Of a stretch of 64,000 nt of DNA, positions 48,150 to 56,063 are shown piece after piece. The stretch comes from Streptomyces sp. PTY087I2 (GTDB taxonomy: Bacteria; Actinomycetota; Actinomycetes; Streptomycetales; Streptomycetaceae). Position numbers and translations under genes: made by a program. Under the pieces are notes generated by a model. That model was not told the origin of the DNA, ran no database searches, and worked only from the letters and a program-made list of their open reading frames with translations. The stretch spans positions 1 to 64,000 of the forward strand of contig NZ_LZRD01000016.1 in the NCBI RefSeq assembly GCF_001687325.1, given 5' to 3'. Within the stretch, counting starts at the first letter, position 1. Every line of letters starts with the position of its first letter.

Positions 48150-49619
48150 CTATTGACGGATCGTCACCGGCTCGATCTCCGCGTTGTTGTGCCGGCGCGC
48201 CCAGTTCTCCAGGGCGACCCGGCAGGCGTGGTCGAGGTGGCGCAGTCCGGTGAGGTCCAGCTCTATGGGCTGGTCCTGCGGGAGCTTCTCCAACTGCTCC
48301 AGGATGCGGGGGAGTCGGAGGAAGGTGGCGTTCCCCGTGAGGGTCACCACGACCCGGCCGCCGGTGAGTTCATGGGTGGTGAGCTGGACGTGGGAGGTCT
48401 CCCAGGCCGACTTGACCACCGCGAGCAGCAGGCCGAGCACGACCCCCTCGAAGAGGTTCGTCACCACGATGGCGATCGCGGTGATCGCCAACAGGACGGC
48501 CTCCCCGCGGTGTTCGCGCCACAGCGGGCCGAACTCCCTGGCGGGCACCAGCTTGCACCCGGCGTGCACGAGGACTCCGGCGAGCGCGGCCAGCGGGATG
48601 ATCCCGACGGCGGCGGGCAGCAGCGCGGCGAAGAGCAGCAGCCACAGACCGTGGGCGACCCGGGAGAGCGCGGTGGTCGCCCCGGCCTGGACGTTGGCGG
48701 CGCTGCGGACGATGACCGCGGTCATCGGCAGGGCGCCGAGCGCCCCGCAGATGGTGTTGCCGACGCCCTGGGCCACCAGCTCCTTGTCGTAGTCGGTACG
48801 GGGGCCGTCGTGCATCCGGTCGATGGCCGCCGCGCTGAACAGGCTCTCGGCCGAGGCGATCAGGGCGAAGGCCAGGACGGTGCCGATGACCGCCACATCG
48901 GCGAGCCGGGAGAACTCCGCCCCGCCGGGCAGATCGATGGCGTGCAGCAGCCCGTTGACGTCGGCCACCGCGGGCCGCAGCCCGGCGAGCGAGGCGACGG
49001 CGGTGGCCAGAGCGACCGCGGCAAGGGGCGCCGGGACGATCCGCGCCCGGGCCGGGAGCTTCGGCCAGAGCAGCAGCACCGCGACCGTTCCGGCGCCGAG
49101 GCCGAAGGCGGTCAGGGCCTCCTGGCCGGTGACGATGTCGACGGCGAGACCGGGGAGCCCGGCCAGTTTGGCGAGGCCGCTGCCCGGCTGTTCCAGGTCG
49201 GCCATGGCGTACACCTGGCCCAGCACGATGATCAGGCCGATGCCGGCGAGCATGCCCTGCACCACGGAGACGGAGATGGCGCGGAACCAGCGGCCGAAGC
49301 GCGCGACACCCAGCACGACCTGGAGGAGCCCGGCCGCGAGCACGATTGGGCCGAGCGTACTCAGACCGAATTCTCTGACGGCTTCGAAGACGAGGACGGT
49401 GAGTCCGGCGGCGGGGCCGCTGACCTGGAGTTTGCTTCCGGGGAGGAGGCCGACGACGAGTCCGCCGACGATGCCGGTGACCAGGCCCAGTTCGGCCGGG
49501 ACCCCGGAGGCGACGGCGACGCCGACGCACAGCGGCAGCGCGACCAGGAAGACGACGAGTGACGCCAGCAGGTCACGTCGTACGACGTGGGGGTTCTTGA
49601 GTTCCTTCGCGGAAATCAC
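48150..49619 (-). CDS. SulP-family anion transporter (probable bicarbonate or sulfate)
   Basis: A 489-residue transporter with about eleven membrane segments. The SulP signature region PLCVGVAVASGVPAELGLVTGIVGGLVVGLLPGSKLQVSGPAAGLTVLVFEAV covers helices 1-3, and ASAESLFSAAAIDRMHDGPRTDYDKELVAQGVGNTICGALGALPMTAVIVRSAANVQAGA is helix 8 and its loop. The C-terminal STAS domain (about 410-489) is short. It lies 72 nt downstream of a carbonic anhydrase gene on the same strand, so bicarbonate is the likely substrate, as proposed for such SulP-carbonic anhydrase pairs. GTG 49619 has AAGGGAAG upstream. Confidence 0.9.
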   Translation of the reverse strand: MISAKELKNPHVVRRDLLASLVVFLVALPLCVGVAVASGVPAELGLVTGIVGGLVVGLLPGSKLQVSGPAAGLTVLVFEAVREFGLSTLGPIVLAAGLLQVVLGVARFGRWFRAISVSVVQGMLAGIGLIIVLGQVYAMADLEQPGSGLAKLAGLPGLAVDIVTGQEALTAFGLGAGTVAVLLLWPKLPARARIVPAPLAAVALATAVASLAGLRPAVADVNGLLHAIDLPGGAEFSRLADVAVIGTVLAFALIASAESLFSAAAIDRMHDGPRTDYDKELVAQGVGNTICGALGALPMTAVIVRSAANVQAGATTALSRVAHGLWLLLFAALLPAAVGIIPLAALAGVLVHAGCKLVPAREFGPLWREHRGEAVLLAITAIAIVVTNLFEGVVLGLLLAVVKSAWETSHVQLTTHELTGGRVVVTLTGNATFLRLPRILEQLEKLPQDQPIELDLTGLRHLDHACRVALENWARRHNNAEIEPVTIRQ

Positions 49620-49691
49620 GATGGCTTCCCTTGTGGGTACGGTCGCGCCCGGCCGGGGCCGAGCGCGGGGACGTGGGGGGAGGGAGAGCCG

Positions 49692-50288
49692 TCAAAGGCG
49701 GGCGAACTCGGTGCCGCGTTCGGGACGGTGGACGCTGACGGAGCCGGTGTGCACTTCGTAGTACCAGGCGTGCAGGCCGAGGGAGCCCTCGGCGAGCCGC
49801 TCGCGCACCGCGGGGTAGCCCCGCAGGGTGTCGAGCTGGGCGAGGGCGTGGGCCTGGACCGCGCCGGGGAGGTCGCCGGCGTCGGCGGGGGGTGTGCGGC
49901 CGTCCGTGGAGTGCTTCAGCCAGTGGCGGACGGCGGGCATGGCGGAGAGGTCGTCGCCGCGGAGAATCGCGCCCACCGCGCCGCAGTGGGAGTGCCCGCA
50001 GACGATGATGTCGCGCACCTGGAGCACGCACAGCGCGTACTCGATGGTGGCGGCCTCGCCGGTGGGCCGGTCCTGGCCCGGATAGGGCGGCACGATGTTG
50101 CCCGCGGTGCGGAGTTCGAAGAGCTGACCCGGGCGGGCGCCGGTGATCAGCGAGGGGACGACACGCGAGTCCGAGCACGTGACGAAAAGTGCTTCGGGGG
50201 TCTGGCCGTCCGCGAGACGTTCAAAGTCCTTTGCGTTCGCGGCGACGTGCTCGGTGAAAGTCCGGGCGTGTTCTACGAGGGACTGCAT
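49692..50288 (-). CDS. Beta-class carbonic anhydrase
   Basis: A 198-residue zinc enzyme that interconverts CO2 and bicarbonate. Zinc ligands are visible: C38 and D40 in VTCSDSRVV, H99 and C102 in CGHSHCGA. The dimer motif GNIVPPYP and the helix TIEYALCVLQVRDIIV are standard. The ATG at 50288 has AGGAGG about 10 nt upstream. It is the first gene of a two-gene operon with the SulP transporter, indicating bicarbonate supply or pH/CO2 homeostasis. Confidence 0.94.
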   Translation of the reverse strand: MQSLVEHARTFTEHVAANAKDFERLADGQTPEALFVTCSDSRVVPSLITGARPGQLFELRTAGNIVPPYPGQDRPTGEAATIEYALCVLQVRDIIVCGHSHCGAVGAILRGDDLSAMPAVRHWLKHSTDGRTPPADAGDLPGAVQAHALAQLDTLRGYPAVRERLAEGSLGLHAWYYEVHTGSVSVHRPERGTEFARL

Positions 50289-50606
50289 GGTGGCCTGCCT
50301 CCTGCATCCGGCGGTGCCGGGGAGCGGTGTGGTCGGGTCATATCGACGAATGCGCTAGCTGTGTCCGTATGCACGTTCGGAAGGGGCGAGGGGTGCCTCA
50401 CCTTGAGGTTTGCCGGACGGCAGCCGTCATGAGGCCCGCTCCGGCCGCTCCGCACGGATACGACTACAGCTGAGCATATAGACCAGAACTTTGCTATCGC
50501 ATTACCTTCTCGTGAAGGAACGTAAATGCGCCACCCAAGTCATTCATTCGGCTTGTTCTTTGTGATAGCCAATGGGTGGAGAGTTCCGAGAGGTATGTCT
50601 GCGACG
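50289..50606. other. Intergenic region with carbonic anhydrase promoter and a hairpin
   Basis: 318 nt without a gene and noticeably AT-richer at 50470-50600. An imperfect hairpin at 50498-50530 has outer arms GCATT/AATGC and inner arms CCTTC/GAAGG with a TCGT loop; it lies downstream of the minus-strand methyltransferase and may end it. The minus-strand carbonic anhydrase promoter should lie at about 50300-50360, where TATGAC and TAGCGC are possible -10 hexamers. No ribosome site or frame worth calling. Confidence 0.4.
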
Positions 50607-51260
50607 TCAGATGCGTCGGCCGTGCACGAAGACATGCGGCTCGGGTGCGCCCGCCGGGTGGTCCGGGGTGAACAGCGCGCTGTGCGTCCACTCCACGGCG
50701 ACCCCGGCCCGTCCGACGAGGGCGGTGAAATCCTCGGCGCTGAAGCTGGAGACCCGGACCGGCTGCCCCATGAACACCGCGTCGGCCCCCGCGACGTCCA
50801 CCGGCACCGTCGCGGCGACCAGCAGCCCGCCGGGCCGCAGCGACCGCACGAGCCGCTCCAGCAGGTCGGCCTGCTCGGCGCGCTCCAGCTGGAGCAGCGA
50901 GAAGTACACGCAGACCGCGTCGAACTCGCCCTCCGCCAGCGGGAGATCGCGGATGTCGGCGCACCGGAACTCGGCCCCCGGAACCTGCCGGGCCGCGAGC
51001 GCGGTCATCACCGGCGACACATCGACGCCCAGCACCCGGTGCCCCGCTTCCGCCAGGGTCGCCGCCGTGGGCCGGCCCGTCCCGCTGCCCACGTCCAGCA
51101 CCCGGCTGCCCGGGGCGAGATCCGCCAGCAGCCGCTCCAGCGACTGCCGGTGGGCGGCCGAAGCGGCGAAGGCCCGTTCGTACTCCGCGCCCAGCGCGTC
51201 GAACACCGCCGCGGCCGGACTCCCGTGACCGTCGCCCGTACGTCCCTGGCTGTCACCCAT
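50607..51260 (-). CDS. Class I SAM-dependent methyltransferase
   Basis: A 217-residue small-molecule methyltransferase. The SAM motif I is VLDVGSGTGRPTAATLAEAGHRVLGVDVS at about 57-85, followed by FRCADIRDLPLAEGEFDAVCVYFSLLQLE and LRPGGLLVAATVP, the standard post-I and III motifs. The substrate is unknown. The ATG at 51260 has AAGGAAGG 9 nt upstream; a longer frame begins at 51302 but lacks a ribosome site. It stands alone on its strand. Confidence 0.87.
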   Translation of the reverse strand: MGDSQGRTGDGHGSPAAAVFDALGAEYERAFAASAAHRQSLERLLADLAPGSRVLDVGSGTGRPTAATLAEAGHRVLGVDVSPVMTALAARQVPGAEFRCADIRDLPLAEGEFDAVCVYFSLLQLERAEQADLLERLVRSLRPGGLLVAATVPVDVAGADAVFMGQPVRVSSFSAEDFTALVGRAGVAVEWTHSALFTPDHPAGAPEPHVFVHGRRI

Positions 51261-51412
51261 CGAGGCGGTCCTTCCTTGGTCCGGCGGCCGGCCGGGAGCC
51301 ATGTGCCCGGCCGCTGTGAGCGTCCCCCGGCGAGCGCCTGAGTATGCCGGTCCTCCACTCCTGAGTACGTTCCCCGATGCCCGGGGTTTCCGGGCCGCTG
51401 TTCGATGGCCGT

Positions 51413-51679
51413 ATGACCTCCGAAGCGCCGCGCCGCCCCCGTATCGAGCACGTCACCACCGCCGGCTCCGCCCTGGCCGTCACGCTGCTCCCGCTGGTGG
51501 TCGGCGTACTGCTGGCCAAGACCATGGCGGCGGACCCGATGACGTCGGTGAACGCGCTCGTCACCAACGGGCACCGCCCGCGGGTCTCCCCGAAGGAGTG
51601 GCGCCGGTGCGGCGGCCACGCGCTGCGCCGCCTGCGGACCGCCGAGCGGCCCTCCTTCGCCCGCACCGGCACGCGCTGA
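51413..51679 (+). CDS. Small membrane protein, unknown
   Basis: An 88-residue frame: one transmembrane helix (GSALAVTLLPLVVGVLLAKTMA, about 18-39), a short polar loop (ADPMTSVNALVTNGHRP) and a basic tail (PKEWRRCGGHALRRLRTAERPSFARTGTR). The codon pattern is coding-like but no ribosome site is clear before ATG 51413, so the start is uncertain. Function not recognised. Confidence 0.45.
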   Translation: MTSEAPRRPRIEHVTTAGSALAVTLLPLVVGVLLAKTMAADPMTSVNALVTNGHRPRVSPKEWRRCGGHALRRLRTAERPSFARTGTR

Positions 51680-51768
51680 CGCCGCCCGGCCGGTGAGGTC
51701 CGGCCGAACGGCGTCGGTGGGGGAGTGTGTACGGGCGTGGGTACGGGCCCGAAGCCCCGGGTCCCGGG

Positions 51769-53667
51769 TCAGCCGACCGGCTGGACCGGTCGTTCCCCGT
51801 CCGAGGTCGGCCGCTCGAACTGGGTGCGGTACAGCTCCTCGTACCGCCCTCCGGCCGCCAGCAGTTCGTCGTGCGTGCCGCTCTCGACGACCCGGCCCGC
51901 CTCCAGCACCAGGATCTGGTCGGCCGCCCGTACGGTCGACAGCCGGTGGGCGATCACCAGGGCGGTCCGGCCCGACAGCGCCTCGGCCAGCGCCTCCTGG
52001 ACGGCCGCCTCCGAGGTGGAGTCGAGGTGTGCGGTCGCCTCGTCGAGGATCACGACCCGCTGACGGGCCAGCAGCAGCCGGGCGATGGTGAGGCGCTGGC
52101 GCTCCCCGCCCGAGAGCCGGTAGCCGCGCTCGCCGACCACGGTGTCGAGCCCGTCGGGCAGCGAGGCGATCAGACCGTCCAGCCGGGAGCGGCGCAGGGC
52201 GTCCCAGATCTCGTCCTCGGAGGCGTCGGGCCGGGCGATCAGCAGGTTGGCGCGCACCGACTCGTGGAAGAGGTGCCCGTCCTGGGTGACCATGCCGAGC
52301 GTGTCCCGGATCGAGTCGGCGCTCAGATCGCGTACGTCGACGCCGTTCAGCCGTACGGAACCGGCGTCCGCGTCGTACAGCCGGGGCAGCAGCTGGGCGA
52401 TCGTCGACTTGCCCGCGCCCGAGGAGCCCACCAGGGCGATCGTCTGCCCCGGCTCGGCCCGGAACGACACCTGGTGCAGGACCGGTGTACCGCCCCGGTC
52501 GTCGAGCGTGGCGACCTCCTCCAGGGAGGCCAGGGAGACCTTCTCGGCGGTCGGGTAGCCGAAGGACACCTCGTCGAACTCCACGGAGACCGGTCCTTCC
52601 GGCACCCGGCGGGCGTCCGGCTTCTGCTCGATCAGCGGCTTGAGGTCCAGGATCTCGAAGACCCGCTCGAAGCTGACGAGCGCGCTCATCACCTCGACCC
52701 GGGCCCCGGCGAGGGCGGTGAGCGGCGCGTACAGCCGGGTCAGCAGCAGCGCCAGCGCCACCACGGCCCCCGGGTCCAGGGTGCCGCGCAGGGCGTAGAA
52801 GCCGCCGAGTCCGTAGACCAGGGCCAGCGCCAGGGCGGAGACCAGGGTGAGGGCGGTGATGAAGGCCGACTGGGCCATCGCCGTACGGACGCCGATGTCC
52901 CGCACCCGGTCGGCGCGGGCGGCGAACTCGGCCGACTCGTCCGATGGCCGGCCGAAGAGCTTGACGAGGGTCGCGCCGGGGGCGGAGAACCGCTCGGTCA
53001 TCTGGGTGCCCATCGCGGCGTTGTGGTCGGCCGCCTCCCGCTGGAGCCCGGCCATCCGGGCCCCCATCCGGCGGGCCGGCACGACGAACACGGGGAGCAG
53101 CACCAGCGAGAGCAGGGTGATCTGCCAGGAGATCGTGAGCATCACGGCGAGCGTCAGCAGCAGCGTGACGAGGTTGGAGACGACACCGGAGAGCGTGTTG
53201 CTGAACGCTCGCTGCGCGCCGATCACGTCGTTGTTGAGCCGGCTGACCAGGGCGCCGGTCCGGGTCCGGGTGAAGAAGGCCACCGGCATCTTCTGCACAT
53301 GGTCGAACACGGCGGTGCGCAGGTCCAGGATCAGCCCCTCGCCCAGCGTCGCCGACAGCCAGCGGGTGAGCAGACCGAGACCGGCCTCCACGACGGCGAT
53401 GAGCGCGATGAGCAGGGCGAGCCGGGTGACCGTGCCGGTGTCCTCACCGTTCACGATCGCGTCGACGACCTTCCCGGCCAGCAGTGGAGTGGCCACCGCG
53501 AGCAGCGCGGTCAGGACGCTCAGCAGCAGGAAGCGGTAGATCCGCCGTCGGTGGGGGCGGGCGAAGAGCATGATGCGGCGCAAGGACGCCCGGGAGAAGG
53601 GCCGGCGGTCCTGCTGGGCGTTCATCGCGCTGTGCAGCGAATGCCACGCCGTGACTTCCATGTCCAT
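51769..53667 (-). CDS. ABC exporter, fused permease and ATPase (ABCB type)
   Basis: A 632-residue half-transporter. Six helices occupy residues 40-330 with the coupling motif FFTRTRTGALVSRLNND. The ATPase has Walker A GSSGAGKS (about 412-419), signature LSGGERQR, Walker B VVILDEATAHLD and the H-loop ALVIAHRLSTVRAAD. This is the lipid/drug exporter type that works as a homodimer. The ATG at 53667 (MDMEV) has GGAG 6 nt upstream. No partner gene is adjacent, consistent with a homodimer; the substrate is unknown. Confidence 0.93.
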   Translation of the reverse strand: MDMEVTAWHSLHSAMNAQQDRRPFSRASLRRIMLFARPHRRRIYRFLLLSVLTALLAVATPLLAGKVVDAIVNGEDTGTVTRLALLIALIAVVEAGLGLLTRWLSATLGEGLILDLRTAVFDHVQKMPVAFFTRTRTGALVSRLNNDVIGAQRAFSNTLSGVVSNLVTLLLTLAVMLTISWQITLLSLVLLPVFVVPARRMGARMAGLQREAADHNAAMGTQMTERFSAPGATLVKLFGRPSDESAEFAARADRVRDIGVRTAMAQSAFITALTLVSALALALVYGLGGFYALRGTLDPGAVVALALLLTRLYAPLTALAGARVEVMSALVSFERVFEILDLKPLIEQKPDARRVPEGPVSVEFDEVSFGYPTAEKVSLASLEEVATLDDRGGTPVLHQVSFRAEPGQTIALVGSSGAGKSTIAQLLPRLYDADAGSVRLNGVDVRDLSADSIRDTLGMVTQDGHLFHESVRANLLIARPDASEDEIWDALRRSRLDGLIASLPDGLDTVVGERGYRLSGGERQRLTIARLLLARQRVVILDEATAHLDSTSEAAVQEALAEALSGRTALVIAHRLSTVRAADQILVLEAGRVVESGTHDELLAAGGRYEELYRTQFERPTSDGERPVQPVG

Positions 53668-53819
53668 GGGGCGCTCCGAAATCGATGGCCCCCGGATCCC
53701 CCGACGGCCTGCGGATCCCCGTCGGCCGTGCGGCCCCGGGTTCACCGAGAACGCTAAAACCTGAAGCTTGGTTGAGGTCAAGGCCGATGGGCATGCCGGG
53801 AGCGGTCATGCGGGGCTGG

Positions 53820-53825
53820 CATGAT
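53820..53825 (+). promoter_or_regulatory. -10-like CATGAT, 6 nt before the RNase HI start
   Basis: CATGAT ends 6 nt before the ATG at 53832. Confidence 0.4.
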
Positions 53826-53831
53826 CGGGGG

Positions 53832-54557
53832 ATGAACGAGAGCATCATCGCCGCGTGTGACGGGGCGTCGAAGGGGAATCCCGGGCCGGCCGCCTGGGCG
53901 TGGGTCGTCGCCGACGCGCAGGGCGAGCCCGTGCGCTGGGAGGCCGGTCCGCTGGGCACCGCGACCAACAACGTCGCCGAGCTGACGGCCCTGGCGCAGC
54001 TGCTGGAGTCCACCGATCCGGCGGTGCGCGTCGAGGTGCGGATGGACTCGCAGTACGCCATGAACGCCGTCACCAAGTGGCTGCCGGGCTGGAAGCGCAA
54101 CGGCTGGAAGACCTCGGGCGGCAAGCCCGTCGCCAACCGTGAGCTGGTCACCCGGATCGACGCCCTGCTCACCGACCGTTCGGTGACGTTCCGCTACGTT
54201 CCCGCCCACCAGGTGAACGGCGACCCGCTCAACGCGATCGCCGACCAGGCGGCCAGCGAGGTGGCGGTCACCCAGCTTCCGGCCGGTACGGCGCACGGCG
54301 CGACGGCTCTGCCGGTGCCCGCGCCCGCGCGGTCCACGAAGGGGCGTACGGAAGCTTCCGGGGCGGCGGGCGGCCGATCGGGCGGCGCGAAGGGGAGGAG
54401 CGCCGGGGGCGCGGCCCGGAGCGGGCGGTCCGCCGGCACGATCAAGGCGCGCTTCGCGGGCCGGTGCCACTGCGGCAAGCCGTACGCGGCCCAGGAGCCG
54501 ATCGCGAAGAACCCCAACGGCTGGGGTCACCCGGAGTGCCGTACGGCTCCCGCCTGA
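53832..54557 (+). CDS. rnhA: Ribonuclease HI with C-terminal zinc-ribbon-like extension
   Basis: A 241-residue protein. Residues 1-150 are RNase HI, which cuts RNA in RNA-DNA hybrids: catalytic D10 (AACDGASKGNPG), E50 (NNVAELTAL), D72 (RMDSQYAMN) and D138 (NAIADQAA), with H126 in the flexible loop. A low-complexity Gly/Ser/Arg linker follows, then a C-terminal CHCGKPYAAQEP...GHPECR motif of the zinc-ribbon type. Many bacterial RNase HI enzymes carry an N-terminal hybrid-binding domain; here the extra domain is C-terminal. CATGAT 6 nt before the ATG at 53832 suggests a leaderless message. Confidence 0.88.
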   Translation: MNESIIAACDGASKGNPGPAAWAWVVADAQGEPVRWEAGPLGTATNNVAELTALAQLLESTDPAVRVEVRMDSQYAMNAVTKWLPGWKRNGWKTSGGKPVANRELVTRIDALLTDRSVTFRYVPAHQVNGDPLNAIADQAASEVAVTQLPAGTAHGATALPVPAPARSTKGRTEASGAAGGRSGGAKGRSAGGAARSGRSAGTIKARFAGRCHCGKPYAAQEPIAKNPNGWGHPECRTAPA

Positions 54558-54584
54558 GGGGGCGGGGAGGCCGCGGGGGAAGTC

Positions 54585-55085
54585 TCAGAGGTCGGCCCAG
54601 ACGAGCCGGCCCGCCAGCGCGGCGCGGGTGCCCCAGCGGGCCGCCAGCGCGTCGACGAGCAGAAGGCCCCTGCCGTCCTCGCTGAGACGGTCGAGCGCGT
54701 CGTCGGCGTCGAGATCGCGGGCCGTCGGCGCCTCGCCGACGGGAAGGCCCGCGGAGTCGGCCGGGGAGGCCGGGGCCGGGATCCGGGCCCGGCCGCGGTT
54801 CCACACGCAGATGCGCACGCCCTCCGCGGAGCGCAGGAGCCGACAGCGGATCCGCCGGGTGCTGGTGTGCTGCACCGCGTTGGTGACCAGTTCGGTCACT
54901 ATCAGAGCCGCCGCCTCGATCCGTTCGGCCGGTTCGCCCCAGGCCCGCATGGCCTCCTGGACCCGGTGCCGGGCCTCCGGCACACCCCCTGGCAATCGGG
55001 GAACCCACCAGCTGTGTGCACCTCGGTCACCTCGAACACCTCCGTCATCGGGGGCACGCTCCGCGCAACTGACTATTTCCGACAT
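54585..55085 (-). CDS. ATP-binding regulatory protein (HATPase_c_2)
   Basis: A 166-residue RsbW-like protein: WVPRLPGGVPEARHRVQEAMRAWG, then the N box AAALIVTELVTNAVQHTST (about 58-76) and the G box in VWNRGRARI; a final SEDGRGLLLVDALAARWGTR gives the G2 loop. Such proteins often pair with adjacent helix-turn-helix genes in Streptomyces; here one is divergent at 55167. It may act as an anti-sigma kinase. The ATG at 55085 (MSEIV) is supported by GAGAG upstream. Its far end lies only 27 nt from the convergent RNase HI stop. Confidence 0.85.
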   Translation of the reverse strand: MSEIVSCAERAPDDGGVRGDRGAHSWWVPRLPGGVPEARHRVQEAMRAWGEPAERIEAAALIVTELVTNAVQHTSTRRIRCRLLRSAEGVRICVWNRGRARIPAPASPADSAGLPVGEAPTARDLDADDALDRLSEDGRGLLLVDALAARWGTRAALAGRLVWADL

Positions 55086-55100
55086 GTATGCACTCTCGAC

Positions 55101-55118
55101 GCAAAACGCATACTTTGC
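55101..55118. promoter_or_regulatory. Inverted repeat between the divergent HATPase and HTH genes
   Basis: GCAAA (55101-55105) and TTTGC (55114-55118) flank 8 nt in the 81-nt divergent region. TTGCAA overlaps the second arm. It is a candidate site for the HTH protein encoded at 55167. Confidence 0.4.
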
Positions 55119-55166
55119 AAGCGACAGAGTGTGTAATGCTCCGCCTCGGGGCTCGACGAAGAAGGT

Positions 55167-56006
55167 ATGCGCATGCGAGCCCGGTCCGGTCCCACGGTGG
55201 AACACCGCGTCCTCGCGGTCCGCCTCCGCATGCTGCGGGAACGCGCGGGCGTCAGCCTGCGGGCCGCCGCCGAGGCGCTGGACGCCCACCCAGCCACCGT
55301 ACGGCGCATCGAACGCGCGGAGACCGGGCTCGACGCCCGCCAGGTCGGCGAACTGCTGCGCTGCTACGGCGTGCCGCCCGCCGTCGCCGGGCCCATCATG
55401 GCCGGGCTCGCCGCCGCGAATCTGCCCGGCTGGTGGCACCGCTGGCGGGACGCGATGGAGGCCTGGCAGCAGGAGGTCATCGGCGTGGAGTCCTCGGCGA
55501 GCCTCGTGCGGACCTGGCACCCGGCGCTCGTGCCCGAACTGCTGCGCACGCCCGCGTACGCCGCCGCGCTCTACCGCACCCAGTACCCCGGGGACAGCCC
55601 TGCCCGCCGGGAACGCCGGGTCGAGCTGCTGCGGGAGCGCCGCCGCCGGCTGTGCGAGCGCGGGGCCGCCCTCTGGGCCCTGTTCCCGGCCGCGGCCCTC
55701 CGTACGCGGGTCGGCGACCGGGAGACCATGGAGGGGCAGCGGGCCGCGCTGGCCGAGGCCATGCGGGAGCAGCACGTCACCGTCCAGGTGGTGCCCCTGG
55801 ACCACCCGCCGCACCCCCTGACCGGCGTACCGCCCCTGCACATCCTCCGGGTCCCCGCACCCGAGATCGGGGACCAGGCGGTGCTGGAGACCCCGGGCGT
55901 CCGGGTCGACCTCATCGAGGATCCCGAGGCCGTGATGGCCCACCGCATCCGGCTCGACGCCGCGTGCGCCGCCGCGCCCGGCCCCGGGACCCCGCTGCCG
56001 GAGTGA
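55167..56006 (+). CDS. Helix-turn-helix regulator with DUF5753 domain
   Basis: A 279-residue regulator of the type common in Streptomyces. The XRE helix-turn-helix (RLRMLRERAGVSLRAAAEALDAHPATVRRIERAETGLD) spans about 20-56, followed by the DUF5753 domain (WWHRWRDAMEAWQQEVIGVESSASLVRTWHPALVPELLRTPAYAAALYRTQYPG...). DUF5753 proteins often sit beside DUF397 and HATPase genes; here the HATPase partner is divergent. The ATG at 55167 has GAAGAAGG 3-9 nt upstream. The target is unknown; self-regulation via 55101-55118 is plausible. Confidence 0.88.
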   Translation: MRMRARSGPTVEHRVLAVRLRMLRERAGVSLRAAAEALDAHPATVRRIERAETGLDARQVGELLRCYGVPPAVAGPIMAGLAAANLPGWWHRWRDAMEAWQQEVIGVESSASLVRTWHPALVPELLRTPAYAAALYRTQYPGDSPARRERRVELLRERRRRLCERGAALWALFPAAALRTRVGDRETMEGQRAALAEAMREQHVTVQVVPLDHPPHPLTGVPPLHILRVPAPEIGDQAVLETPGVRVDLIEDPEAVMAHRIRLDAACAAAPGPGTPLPE

Positions 56007-56051
56007 GCGCGTGCGGCCCGCCGCCGGGATGCGGCGGGCCCCGGCCCCGTA

Positions 56052-56057
56052 CAGCGT
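56052..56057 (+). promoter_or_regulatory. -10-like CAGCGT, 6 nt before the PP2C phosphatase start
   Basis: CAGCGT ends 6 nt before GTG 56064; GGGGGAG also lies just upstream, so the gene may use either a leaderless or a ribosome-site start. Confidence 0.35.
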
Positions 56058-56063
56058 GGGGGA

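Noticed and set aside
55167..56006. HTH-DUF5753 plus neighbour as a toxin-antitoxin module.
   Set aside because: The neighbour is an ATPase-type regulator and there is no toxin-like small protein; the pair fits a signalling role better.
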